From: Saprospiraceae bacterium | GTDB lineage: Bacteria; Bacteroidota; Bacteroidia; Chitinophagales; Saprospiraceae | Direction of reading: 5' to 3' | NCBI GenBank assembly: GCA_020628645.1 | Contig: JAHDES010000009.1 | Coordinates: 57,984-121,983 of the forward strand | DNA: 64,000 bases | Shown here: positions 61,546 to 64,000 of the stretch, in pieces | Layout of the letters: each line of letters starts with the position of its first letter | Numbering within the stretch: position 1 is the stretch's first letter | The notes under the pieces: generated by a model | Told to the model about the DNA's origin: nothing | The model's input: only the letters and a program-made list of their open reading frames with translations | The model's database searches: none | Position numbers and translations under genes: made by a program

Positions 61546-62883
61546 TTAAAATTCTGCATCGGGTTCTTCAGCAAACCACTCTTTGGTTTTTCTAAAAATG
61601 GAATCGTACCATTTTTCTTTATCGTCGTCTTGCTCTTGTGCCGTTGCCATTTCAGCTTCTTCTACAGGAATTTCTTCAGTTACTTCTTCCATTGGAATAC
61701 GATTATTTTCATAATCATCAATTCCTTTGATTAACAAACCAATTGCAGTAGAAAAAATAGGGCTACAAATACGTTCATTGTATCCATGTGCCAAATGTTC
61801 AACAGGTAAACCAATACGAGTGCTCATTCCAGTGTGAAGTTCCGTAAGCTTGTCAATATGATTTAATAAAGCTCCTCCACCCGTAAGAACGATTCCACCG
61901 ATCAATTTACGTTCATAACCCGAACGACGAATTTCCCAGTATACATAATCTAAAATTTCTTCAATGCGTGCTTGGATAATACGCGCTAGATTTTTCTCAG
62001 ATATTTCTTTTGGATCACGGCCTTTGAGTCCAGGTATCGTAATAATACGATTGTCAAAAACTTCCTGTGCAACCGCAGCTCCAAATTTCAGTTTTAATTT
62101 TTCTGCTTGTCCTTTCATGACGGTACATCCTTCACGAATATCATTGGTTACAACATTTCCACCAAAAGGAATAACTGCAGTATGGCGAATAATTCCTTCT
62201 TGGAAAATAGTAATATCCGTTGTACCTCCACCAATATCGACTAATGCAACGCCTGCTTCTTTTTCTTGATCGCTCAAGACTGCCATTGCAGAAGCAATGG
62301 GTTCTAATGTCATACTTGAAACTTTCAATCCACATTTTTGAACGCAACGATGGATGTTATTGGAAGCAGAAATTTGTCCAGTAATGATATGGAAATTCGC
62401 TTCTAAACGAATACCCGACATTCCGATAGGATCGGTGATTCCTTGCTCATTATCCACCGTATATTCTTGTGGAATGACATGTAAAATTTGGTCACCTGGT
62501 GGAAGTACCAATTTAAACATATCATTGATCAAGCGATCAATATCTTCTTGCGCAATTTCGGTGTGGCTATCATCACGCGTAAGGATGCCTCGATGTTGGA
62601 GGCTTTTAATGTGTTGCCCAGCGATACCAACATGTACAACTTTGATCGGAGATTGAATGGAACGTTCAGCAGCTTTTACAGCATCGCCAATGGCTTTCAC
62701 CATTTTATCGATATTCGTAACTACGCCTCGCATTACACCCTCTGAGTCGACTCGACCTACTCCGAGGATTTCAATTTTGCCATGTTCGTTTTTTCGTCCA
62801 GCAACTGCACAGACCTTCGTAGTACCTATATCAAGGGCGACGACGATCTCTGGTGTTTGGCTGTTGTTGTGCAGCATAATCAT
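61546..62883 (-). CDS. ftsA: Cell division protein FtsA
   Basis: The 445-residue actin-like protein has the family motifs: phosphate-1 VVALDIGTTKVCAVAGRKNE, SHUFF-domain region HVGIAGQHIKSLQHRG, phosphate-2 GVALVDIGGGTTDITIFQEG and adenosine motif GGIVLTGGGALLNHIDKL. It tethers FtsZ filaments to the inner membrane. The C-terminus (KEKWYDSIFRKTKEWFAEEP) is amphipathic as expected for the membrane-targeting sequence, with aromatic and basic residues. It lies between ftsQ and ftsZ in the usual dcw order. Confidence 0.96.
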   Translation of the reverse strand: MIMLHNNSQTPEIVVALDIGTTKVCAVAGRKNEHGKIEILGVGRVDSEGVMRGVVTNIDKMVKAIGDAVKAAERSIQSPIKVVHVGIAGQHIKSLQHRGILTRDDSHTEIAQEDIDRLINDMFKLVLPPGDQILHVIPQEYTVDNEQGITDPIGMSGIRLEANFHIITGQISASNNIHRCVQKCGLKVSSMTLEPIASAMAVLSDQEKEAGVALVDIGGGTTDITIFQEGIIRHTAVIPFGGNVVTNDIREGCTVMKGQAEKLKLKFGAAVAQEVFDNRIITIPGLKGRDPKEISEKNLARIIQARIEEILDYVYWEIRRSGYERKLIGGIVLTGGGALLNHIDKLTELHTGMSTRIGLPVEHLAHGYNERICSPIFSTAIGLLIKGIDDYENNRIPMEEVTEEIPVEEAEMATAQEQDDDKEKWYDSIFRKTKEWFAEEPDAEF

Positions 62884-63041
62884 TAATGGTTTTTAAACGT
62901 GTTTCAACAATAATGTTTTAAGGGGGTAAGGTCTATTTAGATGAAGATTTCAGACTATAGATTTTTAGATTTTAGATTATGTTGATTATCAACTTATCTA
63001 TCATCTGTTAAAAATAATCATCCTATCTTTTCTAATAATAG

Positions 63042-63155
63042 TTATACCGTGTTGAGAAAATCCTTTTGTATATAATTTATGATTTTTTCAGCTCGGCATC
63101 ATACGATTTAGGTGTGATTTATGAAATCACTTATTCAATTTCGTATTAGAAACTT
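63042..63155 (-). repeat. Dispersed repeat family 2, copy B
   Basis: Reverse complement of 10193-10305 at about 87 percent. It fills about half of the gap between ftsA and ftsQ and abuts the ftsQ stop codon. The small hairpin (GTGATTT/AAATCAC) is conserved by position; the long hairpin is less perfect than in copy A. Confidence 0.85.
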
Positions 63156-63970
63156 TAAACGCCGTTGGAAGAACGACGATCATTTCGTTTACAAACTACT
63201 TGACCTTTATTTTTCAAATTAATGGTTTTATACTTGTTCCATCCCACATAAGGAATGCCTTCTTTATAGAATACTTTTAGTCGCTTCAGCTTATCTTCTA
63301 CATCTTCATACTCGCCTAATAGAATTTTTTGGTTACCGACACTTGGAATTAAAGTAATTTCTGCTTGATTATTCACATAAATTTGTTCTATTAAGGCACC
63401 TAAAAAATCATCTTCGACTAAAGTATTCGTTAAATGGAATATATCTCTCAATAAATGATCTTCTTTCATTACTAAAAAATCTGCCGTATAGGGCGGTATA
63501 TTTCCAGTAATAACAGGAACTCTAGCAGAAAAATGTTTAGATAAATTCATTTTCACACCTTCTGCATCGAGATAATAATTGGATCCATTTTTATCAATAA
63601 TTCGAAGTAATGGTTCTCTTGGTTGGATACCAATGTGAATTTGCTCTTGTGCATCCACATAAACTTCTGCATCCAATACAAAAGGATCATCTTCTAGTAC
63701 ACGTTCTACACGAGCTACATCAAGCTCAGCTACAGGAATTCCTTCCAAATTATACCCAAAAGAACGCTCAATAGTTGTTAAGACATCATCTATATTCAAA
63801 AGTGAAGCACCACTCTTGAGGGCTTGAATATCAATCAATACTGCCTTGGTTGTGCTACTCTTCTTACTTTCTACTGCTGAAATAATTATGCCAGCTAATA
63901 CAAGTAGTCCTACGAGTACTCCTAAACGGCGTAGCGTACCGCTTAGTTCGTGTTTGTTCAACCGAATCAT
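63155..63970 (-). CDS. ftsQ: Cell division protein FtsQ
   Basis: The 271-residue bitopic protein has one N-terminal membrane helix (LGVLVGLLVLAGIIISAV), a POTRA-like region (NIDDVLTTIERSFGYNLEGI; DPFVLDAEVYVDAQEQIHIG) and the FtsQ beta domain (PLLRIIDKNGSNYYLDAEGV, VPVITGNIPPYT, IPYVGWNKYKTINLKNKGQV). It links the early division ring to the septal peptidoglycan machinery in the periplasm. It is upstream of ftsA and ftsZ on the same strand, as in the dcw cluster; murC would be expected beyond the window edge. Confidence 0.93.
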   Translation of the reverse strand: MIRLNKHELSGTLRRLGVLVGLLVLAGIIISAVESKKSSTTKAVLIDIQALKSGASLLNIDDVLTTIERSFGYNLEGIPVAELDVARVERVLEDDPFVLDAEVYVDAQEQIHIGIQPREPLLRIIDKNGSNYYLDAEGVKMNLSKHFSARVPVITGNIPPYTADFLVMKEDHLLRDIFHLTNTLVEDDFLGALIEQIYVNNQAEITLIPSVGNQKILLGEYEDVEDKLKRLKVFYKEGIPYVGWNKYKTINLKNKGQVVCKRNDRRSSNGV

Positions 63971-64000
63971 TTTGTTAGTGTTTTGGTGTTTGTAAAATTG

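Overview
The window looks like a low-GC chromosome segment of a member of the Bacteroidota, most likely from the Saprospiria or a related lineage (inference). The support is type IX secretion system (T9SS) type A C-terminal sorting domains, SusC-like TonB-dependent receptors, a DUF5689 lipoprotein, a DUF6089 barrel, an exosortase N/VIT pair, a near absence of Shine-Dalgarno sequences, and promoters of the Bacteroidota type (TAnnTTTG a short distance before the start codon). I see no rRNA, tRNA, CRISPR array or insertion sequence.

Layout. 1-3293: an edge-truncated exosortase N and its VIT-domain membrane partner. 3585-6497: a bacterial NACHT NTPase with a leucine-rich tail, a possible antiphage NLR-like protein. 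6772-16602: envelope and secreted proteins (DUF6089 barrel, subtilisin-like protease, serine hydrolase, zinc metalloprotease, FKBP lipoprotein) plus phenylacetate-CoA ligase. 16759-19107: prfB, then an EAD/CHAT-like protein whose two catalytic positions are substituted, then an unannotated 50-residue peptide with an IKGG leader motif and a strong terminator. 19321-25746: lipB, ubiX, a thioredoxin-like protein, three small proteins resembling stand-alone T9SS sorting domains, and small envelope genes. 25803-32200: housekeeping genes (ABC-F ATPase, yqgE, fabD, folE, queD, a phosphoesterase, an FKBP isomerase). 32286-38254: a DUF5689 lipoprotein, a TonB receptor and a divergent endonuclease/exonuclease/phosphatase-family enzyme that probably work together. 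39013-41304: modABC. 41321-45448: an AAA-type ATPase divergent from an unknown gene and an M15-like peptidase broken by an in-frame TAG. 45548-52954: a secreted beta-propeller protein, a second TonB receptor and a secreted alpha/beta hydrolase without a serine nucleophile. 53139-59668: typA, a GH92 alpha-mannosidase lipoprotein and a T9SS adhesin-like protein. 59926-63970: the end of the division cluster, ftsQ-ftsA-ftsZ.

At least three families of short dispersed intergenic repeats occur twice each in the window: about 145 bp around a GGGAACATGTTCCC palindrome; about 105 bp with two hairpins; and about 70 bp bounded by CGTGCCACGA-type ends. They are not explained by any gene. The most interesting candidates for undescribed biology are the pseudo-CHAT protein with its IKGG peptide, these repeat families, and the run of small sorting-domain-like proteins.
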